Shown here piece after piece: positions 55,239 through 64,000 of a stretch of DNA of 64,000 nt (the stretch's first letter is position 1; each line of letters opens with the position of its first letter). Under the pieces are notes generated by a model. That model saw nothing but the letters and a program-made list of their open reading frames with translations, ran no database searches and was not told the DNA's origin. The position numbers were made by a program, and so were the translations under genes. Location: contig NZ_JAJPUI010000009.1 in NCBI RefSeq assembly GCF_021390935.1, positions 62,001-126,000 on the forward strand, in the 5' to 3' direction. The stretch is from Streptomyces sp. CC228A (GTDB taxonomy: Bacteria; Actinomycetota; Actinomycetes; Streptomycetales; Streptomycetaceae).

Positions 55239-55730
55239 GTGGGGGGCTCCGAATTCCGTACGGGGATGGGACGGAACGTGCGAGCGCCCCGCTACGGCGG
55301 TGAAGCGGGGCCTTGGAGCGAGTCGTGCCGATGCGCCGCGCGGTGAGCGCGGGGCGTTCAGCGCGTGCAGTGCCTTTCAGTGCGTGCGGCGCGTGCGGTG
55401 CCTTTCGGCGCGTGCGGCGCGTGTGGTGCGTGCAGTGCGTGGTGCGTGTGGCGCGTCGTGCGTGGTGCGGACGGTGCGTGGCGCGTGCAGTGCGTGGTGA
55501 ATGGTCGGCGACGATCTGATGAAGCGTCAAGGGTCGTTTCTTGTCAGCCCTGTTCGCATAGCGGAGCCCGCGTGAGGGTGTGCGTGCACCTTTTCCCCGC
55601 CCCGCGCCACGTGGACGTGCCGTTTCCGGCCGCCGCTGCGCGGACGGGCGACCGTACGGCCTGCGGAGGGTGCGAGCGCAAGGGGCGGGCGGGAGGGGCA
55701 GGGCCGCGCCGGGCCGCTGAGCGCGGGGGC
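55239..55730. other. Repeat-rich gap between the M28 peptidase and VOC genes
   Basis: Nearly 500 bases. 55340-55505 is built from GTGCGTG/GCGCGTGCGG units with 8- to 12-base spacing. The remainder is GC-rich; the part next to 55238 should hold the M28 promoter. No gene is credible on codon use. Confidence 0.5.
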
Positions 55731-56186
55731 TCAGTGCACGCAGAACTCGCCGCCCTCCGGGTCCCGCATGACCGTCCAGGTGCCCGCCGGCTCCTGGACG
55801 CGTCGCAGCACGGAAGCGCCGAGGCCCTCCAGGCGCCTGACCTCCGCTTCCCTGTCCCGGTCGGGTCCCGTGTGCAGGTCGAGATGGAGCCGGTTCTTGA
55901 CGGTCTTCGCCTCGGGGACGCGCTGGAACAGCAGGCGCCGGCCCGTCCCCACTCCTGTCGCGCCGTCGTACGGATCGTCCGGATGCCGGACGGCGGCCAG
56001 ATCGCGCCATGCGTACCGGCCCTGCGCCCCGACGGCCTGGTCGGCTGACGCGTGCCCGGCGGCGAGGAGCCGCTCGATCAGGGCGCTGTGGTCTTCCACC
56101 ACATAGCCCAGTGCCTGCGCCCAGAAGGCGGCCTGCGCGTGCGGATCGTTCGCGTCGATCACAAGCTTCCAGTGGAGTGCGGTCAT
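55731..56186 (-). CDS. VOC-family (glyoxalase/bleomycin-resistance fold) protein
   Basis: A 151-residue protein from the ATG complement 56184-56186. LHWKLVIDANDPHAQAAFWAQALGY and NRLHLDLHTGPDRDREAEVRRLEGLGA, with a final VMRDPEGGEFCVH, show the paired beta-alpha-beta-beta-beta units and the His/Glu metal positions of VOC proteins. Relatives bind or modify small molecules; the ligand is not readable. The start codon is part of a palindrome shared with the divergent CGNR gene, so the two are probably co-regulated and perhaps leaderless. Confidence 0.85.
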   Translation of the reverse strand: MTALHWKLVIDANDPHAQAAFWAQALGYVVEDHSALIERLLAAGHASADQAVGAQGRYAWRDLAAVRHPDDPYDGATGVGTGRRLLFQRVPEAKTVKNRLHLDLHTGPDRDREAEVRRLEGLGASVLRRVQEPAGTWTVMRDPEGGEFCVH

Positions 56187-56211
56187 GTAACTGGTTATAT
56201 TGGTTACATGA
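56183..56211. promoter_or_regulatory. Palindromic operator containing both divergent start codons
   Basis: TCATGTAAC (56183-56191) and GTTACATGA (56203-56211) are perfect 9-bp inverted repeats separated by 11 bases. The left arm contains the VOC start codon and the right arm the CGNR start codon. Between them a TGGTTATAT/TGGTTACAT direct repeat is visible. The AT-rich content contrasts sharply with the surroundings. Binding of the CGNR protein to this site is inference. Confidence 0.7.
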
Positions 56212-56825
56212 TCGGGTCCGCAACAGGTCTCACCCTCCGCACCCCCGAGGGCCGCCCGTACCGCTTCGACCCGGGCGCCCTGTGCCTGGAGCTGCTCACC
56301 ACGGGCGGGCCCGGCCTCCTGGCGCGCTACGAGGTGCTGGAGACGCCTGCCGGCCTGCACGATTGGGTGGCGGCCAGCCGCCTGGACCCGGGTCTGCCGC
56401 TGGAGGTGGCGTACGGCGACCTGGCCGCCGTACGCGAACTGCGCGACGCGCTGCACCTGCTGGCCACCGCGCGGGCGCACGCAGCCCCGCTGGACGCGGC
56501 GGCGGTCGGGCTCCTGAACGCGGCGGCCGCGGCGCCGCCGCTGGCCGTGCGGATGACCCCGGCGGGCCGCCGCGAGTGGGCGCCGGGTGCGACGGTCGCG
56601 GGGCTGCTGTCGACGGTGGCCCGGGACGCGGTCGACCTGTTCACCGGCCCGTACGCGCACCGCATCCGCGAGTGCGGCGCGCACGACTGCTACCTGCTCT
56701 TCGTCGACACGTCCCGGCCGGGGCGCCGCCGCTGGTGCGCGATGGAGCGGTGCGGGAACCGCCAGAAGGTACGGACCCACCGCGCCCGCACGGAAGCCCG
56801 TACCGCTCCGGCGGCCGACGCGTGA
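56208..56825 (+). CDS. CGNR zinc-finger (ABATE-type) putative transcriptional regulator
   Basis: A 205-residue protein. The N-terminal part (RPYRFDPGALCLELLTTGG, LREL-DALHLLATAR) is the stress-induced ABATE domain. The C-terminal 50 residues, RIRECGAHDCYLLFVDTSRPG then RRWCAMERCGNRQKVRTHR, hold the four-Cys CGNR zinc finger expected to bind DNA. ATG 56208 lies inside the palindromic operator. Likely role: repressor of itself and of the VOC gene. Its 3' end abuts Arg/Pro-type repeats. Confidence 0.88.
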   Translation: MIGSATGLTLRTPEGRPYRFDPGALCLELLTTGGPGLLARYEVLETPAGLHDWVAASRLDPGLPLEVAYGDLAAVRELRDALHLLATARAHAAPLDAAAVGLLNAAAAAPPLAVRMTPAGRREWAPGATVAGLLSTVARDAVDLFTGPYAHRIRECGAHDCYLLFVDTSRPGRRRWCAMERCGNRQKVRTHRARTEARTAPAADA

Positions 56826-57097
56826 CACGGCACCGGCCCGACCGCTGCACCCCCGGACACCTCGGCGCAGGCCCGCGGGCCCGTAGCCCGCAGATGGCCG
56901 TAGGCCCGAAGCCGGCAGGCCCGAAGCCCGCAGGTCCGCAAGCCCGCAGGCGGCCGTAGGCCCGCAGACCCGAGGCCGCAGACCCGAAGCGCCGCGATGT
57001 CAGCGGACCCGTAGAGCCGCGGCCCGCAGCCGTGTGGACACGACGCGTGGACACGACGCGTGGACCCGCAGAACGCGGTCGCGCGTGCCGCAGGGGC
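56826..57097. repeat. GCCCGCAG-type repeats between CGNR and rarD
   Basis: Short units such as GGCCCGAAGCC, GGCCCGCAG and GGCCGTAGGCCCG alternate through 56870-57000, followed by GTGGACACGACGC copies at 57032-57065. No gene is supported. The rarD frame as written runs on through this block only because of the frameshift described there. Confidence 0.6.
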
Positions 57098-58245
57098 TCA
57101 GGCTGAGGGTGCTCCGGCGGCAGGCGCGCCGCCGCCGGGGTCTCCGCGCCGGCCGCCGGGGCCTCCGCGGCGGGCGTACCCGTACCGGCGGCCTGCGCGG
57201 ACGCGGCGGCCCCCGCGGCGGTGGTGCCGGAAGGCGCGCGTCCCGATCCCCCGGAGTCGGCCGCGGCGGCCCGCCGCAGGGCCTGCGCCTGCGCCCGGGT
57301 GCGCCGTGCCGTGCGCAGGGCGTCCCAGGTGAGGAGGGACAGGGCCAGCCACACCAGCCCGAAGCCCGCCCAGCGCTCGGGCGGCATCGCCTCACGGAAG
57401 TACAGGACGCCGAGCAGGAACTGGAAGACCGGCGCCAGGTACTGCAGCAGTCCGATCGTGGACAGCGGGACGCGGATGGCCGCCGCGCCGAAGCACACCA
57501 GCGGCACGGCGGTGACCAGGCCCGCCGACGCCAGCAGGGCCATGTGGCCGACGCCCGCGCCGCCGAAGGCGGCGGAGCCCTGCGAGCCCAGCCACAGCAG
57601 GTACGCCAGCGCGGGCAGGAACTGGATCGCCGTCTCCGCGGCCAGCGACTCCAGCCCGCCCAGGTTGACCGTCTTCTTCACCAGGCCGTACGTGGCGAAC
57701 GAGAACGCCAGCACCAGGGAGATCCACGGCGGGCGCCCGTAGCCGACGGCCAGCACCACCACGGCCGCGAACCCGGTGCCGACCGCGATCCACTGGGCGG
57801 GCCGCAGCCGCTCCTTCAGCAGCAGGACGCCCATGGCGATGGTCACCAGGGGGTTGATGAAGTAGCCGAGGGACGACTCCACCACGTAGCCCGCGTTCAC
57901 GGACCAGATGTAGAGGCCCCAGTTGACGGTGATCACGGCGGCCGCGACGGTGATCAGACCGAGCTTGCGCGGCTGCCGCAGCAGCCCGGGTATCCATCCC
58001 CAGCGGCGCAGGGCCAGCAGCGCCAGGGCTACGGTCGCGAGGGACCACACCATCCGGTGCGCCAGGATCTCCAGCGCGCCCGCCGGCTGGAGGAGCGGCC
58101 AGTACAGCGGGAACAGCCCCCACATCCCGTACGCGGCGAAGCCGTAGAGGAGCCCGGCCTTCCGGCTTGAGCCGGCTTCCGCCGCCGCGTCGAGCCCCGC
58201 CGCCGGCTCTCCTGCGCTGATCCCGCTGCCGCTCTTGGCCGCCAC
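57098..58245 (-). CDS. rarD: RarD/EamA-family transporter (frameshift near the C-terminus)
   Basis: Ten membrane helices fill residues about 30-315, beginning KAGLLYGFAAYGMWGLFPLYW and including YFINPLVTIAMGVLLLKERL and LQYLAPVFQFLLGVLYFREAMP, the RarD form of EamA transporters. An Ala/Thr/Pro tail follows. As written, the frame continues to 56641 (534 residues), through repeat DNA and antisense over the CGNR gene. Adding one base to the GGGG run at 57137-57140 gives instead a tail ending TPGGGAPAAGAPSA and a stop at 57098, about 382 residues, which is far more natural. Substrate unknown. Confidence 0.82.
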
Positions 58246-58305
58246 GCGCCACCGCCTTTCCGCACGCCCTGTCCGGACGACGGTAGCGCCGGACCGGCCG
58301 CGATG

Positions 58306-58333
58306 TCATGCCCGTATCGTTATACGGTCATGA
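58306..58333. promoter_or_regulatory. 28-bp palindrome upstream of rarD
   Basis: TCATG-C-CCGTAT-CGTT-ATACGG-T-CATGA has 11 of 12 pairs matched. It lies 61 bases before the rarD start in an AT-richer patch, a fit for a dimeric regulator's operator. No regulator gene is adjacent. Confidence 0.5.
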
Positions 58334-58366
58334 CCATCCCGCGCCCACCCGCCGGGCATACGGCGA

Positions 58367-58398
58367 GGCCCGGTCCTGAACCGTGTCAGGACCGGGCC
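58367..58398 (-). terminator. Perfect 13-bp hairpin after korB
   Basis: GGCCCGGTCCTGA pairs fully with TCAGGACCGGGCC around a 6-base loop, 19 bases after the korB stop. It ends the korAB transcript. Confidence 0.85.
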
Positions 58399-58416
58399 GC
58401 CGTGTGGATCGCGGTG

Positions 58417-59461
<1,045 letters not shown>

Positions 59462-59469
<8 letters not shown>

Positions 59470-62020
59470 CGATGGCCTCCTTGGCCTGATGAGGGCGTGC
59501 AGCAGCCTGCGACGTCCGCGCCGTCCGCGACGCCTGCGCCGCGCCCGCCGTGTCCGCCGGCTGCGTCGTGCGCGCCGCGTGCGCCGACTGCGTCGTGTGC
59601 GCCGAGTGTGTCGTGTGCATGGCCTGCTTCAGGGCCGCGGCGAGCTGCTCGGCCTTGAAGGGCATGCCGTTGATCTGGGTGTGGCTGTGCGCGTCGACGA
59701 GGTACCGGGCGCGCACGAGGGTGGCGAGCTGGCCGAGGTTCATCTCGGGGATGACGACCTTGTCGTACCGCTTGAGGACCTCGCCCAGGTTCGCGGGCAG
59801 GGGGTTGAGGTGGCGCAGATGGGCCTGGGCGATCCGTTCGCCGTCACGGCGCAGCCGCCGCACGGCCGCGGTGATCGGCCCGTACGTCGAGCCCCAGCCC
59901 AGCACCAGCAGCCGCGCTTCGCCGTCGGGGTCGTCGACGTGCACCTCGGGCACGTCGATGCCGTCGACCTTGGCCTGGCGGGTGCGGACCATGAAGTCGT
60001 GGTTGGCGGGGTCGTAGGAGATGTTGCCCGTGCCGTCCTGCTTCTCGATGCCGCCGATCCGGTGCTCCAGCCCCGGCGTGCCCGGCACGGCCCACGGGCG
60101 GGCCAGCGTCTCCGGGTCCCGCTTGTACGGCCAGAAGACCTCGGTGCCGTCGGCCAGGGTGTGGTTGGGACCCGTCGCGAAGGCCACCGACACATCCGGC
60201 AGGTCGTCGGTGTCGGGGATGCGCCACGGCTCCGAGCCGTTGGCCAGGTAGCCGTCGGACAGCAGGAAGACGGGGGTGCGGTAGGCCAGCGCGATCCGGG
60301 CCGCCTCCAGCGCCGCGTCGAAGCAGTCCGCCGGCGTGGAGGGCGCCACGATCGGTACCGGCGCCTCGCCGTTGCGGCCGTACATCGCCTGGAGCAGGTC
60401 CGCCTGCTCCGTCTTGGTCGGCAGACCCGTCGACGGGCCGCCACGCTGGATGTCCACGATCAGCAGCGGCAGCTCCAGCGACACCGCGAGACCGATCGTC
60501 TCGCTCTTGAGCGCCACACCGGGCCCGGACGTCGTCGTCACCGCCAGCGACCCGCCGAACGCCGCCCCCAGCGCCGCACCGATCCCGGCGATCTCGTCCT
60601 CGGCCTGGAACGTGCGCACACCGAAGTTCTTGTGCTTCGACAGCTCGTGCAGGATGTCGGAGGCCGGGGTGATCGGGTACGAACCGAGGAACAGCGGCAG
60701 GCCCGCCTGGTGCGCGGCGGCGATCAGCCCGTACGACAGGGCGAGGTTGCCGGAGATGTTGCGGTACGTGCCGGCGGGGAACGCGGAGGCGGCCGGGGCG
60801 ACCTCGTAGGAGACGGCGAAGTCCTCGGTGGTCTCGCCGAAGTTCCAGCCCGCCCGGAACGCCGCCACGTTCGCCTCGGCGATCTGCGGCTTCTTGGCGA
60901 ACTTGCGGCGCAGGAAGTTCTCGGTGCCCTCGGTCGGCCGGTGGTACATCCACGACAGCAGACCCAGCGCGAACATGTTCTTCGACCGCTCGGCCTCCTT
61001 GCGCGTCAGGCCGAAGTCCTTCAGCGCCTCCACCGTCAGCGTGGTCAGCGGCACCCGGTGCACCCGGTAGCCGTCCAGCGAGCCGTCCTCCAGCGGGTCG
61101 CTGTCGTAGCCGACCTTGGCCATGGACCGCTTGGCGAACTCGTCGGTGTTGACGATCACCTCCCCACCGCGCGGCACGTCGCCGATGTTCGCCTTCAACG
61201 CGGCCGGGTTCATCGCCACCAGGACGTTCGGCGCGTCACCCGGGGTGAGGATGTCGTGGTCGGCGAAGTGCAGCTGGAACGACGACACACCCGGCAGCGT
61301 CCCGGCGGGAGCACGGATCTCGGCCGGGAAGTTCGGCAGCGTCGACAGGTCGTTCCCGAAGGACGCCGTCTCGGACGTGAACCGGTCGCCCGTCAACTGC
61401 ATACCGTCACCCGAGTCACCCGCGAAACGGATGATCACGCGCTCCAGGCGACGGACTTCCTTCTTCCCCGGCTTCCCGGCCGACCCGGCAGCCCCGGCCG
61501 TCCCGGACTTCCCCGCCGCAACAGCGGCCTCGCCGGCGTCTCGGGAGCCACCGGCGGTACTTCCGGCCTCGCCGGGGTTTCCGGCCTCACCGGCGCGTGC
61601 GGGCCCACCGGACTGCCGGGCAGCCCGTCCGGCCTCACCGGCGTCCGCAGCCTCACCGGCGCCCCCGGCCTCACCCGACTGTCCGGCGTCACTCGTCTGT
61701 CCGGGGGTCACGTCGGGCGGCCCGTCCCGGTGCTCGTCGTGTGCGGCATGTCCCGCGTCTCTGCCGTCTCGGCCATCTCGGCCATCTCGGCCATCTCGGC
61801 CATCTCGGCCGTCTCCGCCGTCTCGGCCGTTTGCGTCGTGTCCGTCGGGGTGCTGATCGTGTCCGTCAGGGTGCCGGTCGTGTCCGTCGGGGTGCCGGTC
61901 GTGTCCGTCGGGGTGCTGATCGTGTCCGTCGTGCTCCGCGGAGCCGGCCCCCGCAGCAGGCGTTCCACGCTGCTCTCCGAGCCCTGTCTGCTCGGCCGGG
62001 CTGCTGACCTGGTTGGTCAC
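59462..62020 (-). CDS. korA: 2-oxoacid:ferredoxin oxidoreductase, alpha/gamma subunit (KorA) with His/Asp-rich repeat insertion
   Basis: An 852-residue protein. The GTG complement 62018-62020 has GGGAGG upstream and gives VTNQVSSPAEQ, the usual Streptomyces start. The gamma domain begins at about 190 (RRLERVIIRFAGDSGDGMQLTG). The alpha domain follows with FLGSYPITPASDILHELS, TFQAEDEIAGIGAALGAAFGG and TTTSGPGVALKSETIG. Between the start and the gamma domain lie about 160 unusual residues: four 7-residue DGHDxHP units, a run of GRD triplets, then Ala/Gly/Glu-rich sequence. Relatives, as I recall them, have only about 20-30 residues there, so 852 compares with about 650. The C-terminus also carries a Thr/Ala/His tail (HTTHSAHTTQSAH). 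The catalytic domains look intact. Confidence 0.94.
61724..61933. repeat. 21-bp and 9-bp tandem repeats encoding DGHDxHP and GRD runs in korA
   Basis: Four 21-base units (about 61840-61930) encode DGHDQHP or DGHDRHP, and five to six 9-base units (about 61758-61830) encode GRD. All are in frame with korA, so changes in copy number would not break the gene. Confidence 0.85.
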
Positions 62021-62404
62021 TGAACTGGACCTCCCTCGAAACAAGGGGTCTCTCCGCCGTCGGCGGGAGAACGCTCGGTAGGCGGCCGGCCGACCGGTCG
62101 CCCCAAGGCCCACCCTACGTCGGTAAGGGTCCCCTTCCTTAAGTGACTCATATAATGGACGCCTGTTTGAGACGGCCGTCTGTCCGGAACCATCATGCTT
62201 CTCCCACCCCGTCGGCGGGCCGGAACGGCACTCCCGGCCCGGGGCTGAGTACCCGCCGCTGATCCTTTTCACGCGGCGGGCCCAGCGGCCGGTCTCCCGC
62301 GGGTCGGCACGGCCGGTAACCCGGCCTCTGCCAGGGCCTAGACTCCCCTGCGTACCAGACGGGCAGGAAGACACCGGACGACACGGAGAGAGGAGCGGAC
62401 GGAC
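62021..62404. other. Divergent control region between korA and nuoA2
   Basis: A 384-base gap with an AT-rich core at 62130-62175 that contains a perfect TATAAT at 62151-62156 (no good -35 in either direction), and a TAGACT at 62339-62344 nearer nuoA2. No gene is seen. Opposite promoters for korAB and the second nuo cluster are expected here. Confidence 0.45.
62339..62344 (+). promoter_or_regulatory. -10 element (TAGACT) for the second nuo cluster
   Basis: TAGACT matches the Streptomyces housekeeping -10 and lies about 60 bases before GTG 62405. The leader would contain the GAGAGAGGAG ribosome-binding site. The -35 is weak. Confidence 0.5.
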
Positions 62405-62803
62405 GTGGATGTGCCGGAACGCACCGGGCTCGCGGCCGACTACTTCCAGAGCTACTCGGTCGTCGGACTCCTGGCCGTCGTCGGCGTGCTCTTCGTGGCC
62501 GTCGCCTTCGCGGCCGGGCGGCTGCTGCGGCCCGTCGTGCCGACCCAGGAGAAGTTCCTGACCTACGAGTGCGGCGTCGACCCCGTGGGGGAGGGCTGGG
62601 CCCACACCCAGGTCCGCTACTACGTGTACGCCTTCCTCTACGTGATCTTCGCGGTCGACTCGATCTTCCTCTTCCCCTGGGCGACCGTCTTCGCCGCCGC
62701 CGGGTACGGCGCGACCACGCTCGTCGAGATGTTCATCTTCCTCGGCTTCCTGGCCGTGGGCCTGCTGTACGCGTACAAGAAGGGCGTCCTGACATGGACG
62801 TGA
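62405..62803 (+). CDS. nuoA2: NADH-quinone oxidoreductase subunit A, second copy
   Basis: A 132-residue, three-helix membrane protein. TYECGVDPVGEGWAHTQVRYY and YVIFAVDSIFLFPWATVF match NuoA. It differs clearly from the nuoA at 27739, so this is an old paralogue and not a recent duplication. It starts at GTG 62405 behind GAGAGAGGAG and overlaps nuoB2 by ten bases. It heads a second, separate nuo cluster divergent from korAB. Confidence 0.94.
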   Translation: MDVPERTGLAADYFQSYSVVGLLAVVGVLFVAVAFAAGRLLRPVVPTQEKFLTYECGVDPVGEGWAHTQVRYYVYAFLYVIFAVDSIFLFPWATVFAAAGYGATTLVEMFIFLGFLAVGLLYAYKKGVLTWT

Positions 62804-63411
62804 CTCCCGGAACCGCGCCCGAGCCCGTTCCGCTGCCCGAGCCGCAGCGGCTGGGCGTGCTGTCGCGGCTGGCGCCCGAGCCCATGAAGGTGGTCCTGAA
62901 CTGGGGCCGCCGCTACAGCCTGTGGGTCTTCAACTTCGGCCTCGCCTGCTGCGCCATCGAGTTCATCGCCGCCTCCATGGCCCGGCACGACTTCATCCGG
63001 CTGGGTGTCATCCCCTTCGCGCCCGGCCCCCGCCAGGCCGACCTGATGATCGTCTCCGGCACGGTCACCGACAAGATGGCGCCCGCCGTGAAGCGCCTGT
63101 ACGAGCAGATGCCGGAGCCCAAGTACGTCATCTCGTTCGGCGCCTGCTCCAACTGCGGCGGCCCCTACTGGGACTCGTACTCCGTCACCAAGGGCGTCGA
63201 CCAGATCATCCCGGTCGACGTGTACGTCCCCGGATGCCCGCCCAGGCCCGAGGCGCTGCTGCAGGGCATCCTGAAGCTCCAGGAGAAGATCGCCCGCGAG
63301 TCCCTCGACGAGCGGTACGCTCCCCGGAGCGGCGCGTCCCGGCCCTCCGCCGCGGCCCTCCGCAGCGGCCTGGTCACCCCGCCGCCCGCGCCCGGAGGTG
63401 ACCGGCCGTGA
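62794..63411 (+). CDS. nuoB2: NADH-quinone oxidoreductase subunit B, second copy
   Basis: A 205-residue subunit. GLACCAIEFIA, GACSNCGGPYWDSY and PGCPPRPEALL give the four Cys of cluster N2. The N-terminal 30 residues are Pro-rich, and the C-terminal 35 are an Ala/Pro tail absent from the first copy. ATG 62794 lies within the end of nuoA2; the stop overlaps nuoC2 by four bases. Confidence 0.95.
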   Translation: MDVTPGTAPEPVPLPEPQRLGVLSRLAPEPMKVVLNWGRRYSLWVFNFGLACCAIEFIAASMARHDFIRLGVIPFAPGPRQADLMIVSGTVTDKMAPAVKRLYEQMPEPKYVISFGACSNCGGPYWDSYSVTKGVDQIIPVDVYVPGCPPRPEALLQGILKLQEKIARESLDERYAPRSGASRPSAAALRSGLVTPPPAPGGDRP

Positions 63412-64000
63412 CCACGCCGCGCCCCCACCCGCACCCGTACGACTCCCTGCCCGAGGCCGCGGCCGAGATCTTCGGCCCCGAGGCAACGGCCGAACGGGCG
63501 TACGACCTGCTGACCGTCGACGTCCCCGCCGCCGCCTGGATCACCGCGCTGGAGACCGCCCGGGACCGGCTCGGCTGCTCGTACTTCGACTGGCTCAGCG
63601 CGGTCGACGAACCCGGCACGGGCTTCCGCGTCTGCGCCCACGTCGCCGCCCTGGAGACCGGTACGGTACGCCGCCTCCTGCTCCGTACGACCGTGCCGCA
63701 CACCGCCCCCGCGCTCCCCACCGCTGTCGGCGTCTACGCCGGCGCGGCCTGGCACGAGCGCGAGACGCACGAGATGTTCGGCGTGGTCTTCGAGGACCAC
63801 CCGAACCTCACGCACCTGCTCCTCCCCGACACCTTCGAGGGCCACCCGCTCCGCAAGGACTTCGTGCTGGCCGCACGGGTCGCCAAGGCGTGGCCGGGCG
63901 CCAAGGAGCCGGGCGAGTCCGACCACGGCGGCCCCAAGCGCCGCCAGATGCTGCCGCCGGGTGTCCCGGACCCGAACGAGTGGGGACCCCTGAAGGGTCA
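63408..64000 (+). CDS. nuoC2: NADH-quinone oxidoreductase subunit C, second copy (runs off right edge)
   Basis: The frame is open from GTG 63408, which overlaps the nuoB2 stop, to the end of the window (197 residues). VTTPRPHPHPYDSLPEAAAE leads into the 30-kDa-subunit domain with YFDWLSAVDEPGTGFRV, GAAWHERETHEMFGVVFEDHPNL and EGHPLRKDFVLAARVAKAWPG, the canonical NuoC core. It is shorter at the N-terminus than the first-copy NuoC. The end of the gene is outside the window. Confidence 0.93.
   Translation, partial: MTTPRPHPHPYDSLPEAAAEIFGPEATAERAYDLLTVDVPAAAWITALETARDRLGCSYFDWLSAVDEPGTGFRVCAHVAALETGTVRRLLLRTTVPHTAPALPTAVGVYAGAAWHERETHEMFGVVFEDHPNLTHLLLPDTFEGHPLRKDFVLAARVAKAWPGAKEPGESDHGGPKRRQMLPPGVPDPNEWGPLKG

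Noticed and set aside
56641..57097. A 150-residue C-terminal extension of RarD overlapping the CGNR gene
   Set aside because: It is Arg/Gly/Pro nonsense over repeats and antisense coding DNA. A one-base correction gives a natural end at 57098.

Overview
The window is high-GC actinobacterial chromosome, almost certainly Streptomyces. GTG starts are frequent, nearly every third codon base is G or C, and tight operons carry 4-base stop/start overlaps. The gene set (futalosine-route mqnA and mqnC, menG, a menaquinone reductase, a 14-gene nuo operon, a polyprenyl synthase, then korAB and a second nuo cluster) is a respiratory neighbourhood typical of that genus. I saw no tRNA, rRNA or CRISPR array.

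Left part (1-15.2 kb), accessory. A truncated membrane-anchored LamG/DNRLRE-type protein is divergent from a 2400-residue secreted RHS protein. The RHS protein ends in a self-cleaving HINT module and a nuclease-like toxin tip, followed by a small probable immunity gene. Next comes a decayed tyrosine recombinase split by a complete IS110-family element. The pieces on either side can be joined by eye, and a possible bridge RNA lies in the element's non-coding end. A second-copy beta-clamp (DnaN-like) gene, an FMN reductase and a winged-helix protein with a long Pro/Ala repeat linker follow.

Middle part (15.2-27.7 kb). A DUF1992 gene, a ketopantoate-reductase-like gene and a cold-shock gene lead into menaquinone genes: mqnA, a lipoprotein esterase, a Ser/Thr kinase, mqnC, a degenerate amidohydrolase-like gene, menG and a geranylgeranyl-reductase-family (MenJ-like) gene. 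An NlpC/P60 cell-wall hydrolase faces the nuo operon across a 739-base intergenic region.

Complex I (27.7-43.9 kb). nuoABCDEFGHIJKLMN form one operon behind a TGTGA-N6-TCACA operator (Rex- or Crp-type) and end in a perfect 19-bp hairpin. As written, nuoG contains two single-base frameshifts.

Right part (44-64 kb). A secreted protein of unknown function, an AraC-type regulator, a secreted intradiol dioxygenase with a C-terminal CBM5/12-like domain, fahA and a CocE/NonD-like hydrolase lacking its usual catalytic Ser and His come first. A long-chain polyprenyl diphosphate synthase (probable quinone tail), a LolA/RseB-like protein and a secreted M28 aminopeptidase follow. A VOC/CGNR gene pair shares one palindromic operator that contains both start codons, and RarD lies beyond it. 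korB/korA follow, with a His/Asp-rich repeat expansion in KorA. Divergent from korA, a second nuo cluster (nuoA2, nuoB2, partial nuoC2) runs off the right edge.

Recurring features. Five single-base losses in or beside short G/C runs break four otherwise well-preserved genes, which looks more like residual sequence error than gene decay. Many intergenic regions hold GC-rich tandem repeats of 16-24 bp.
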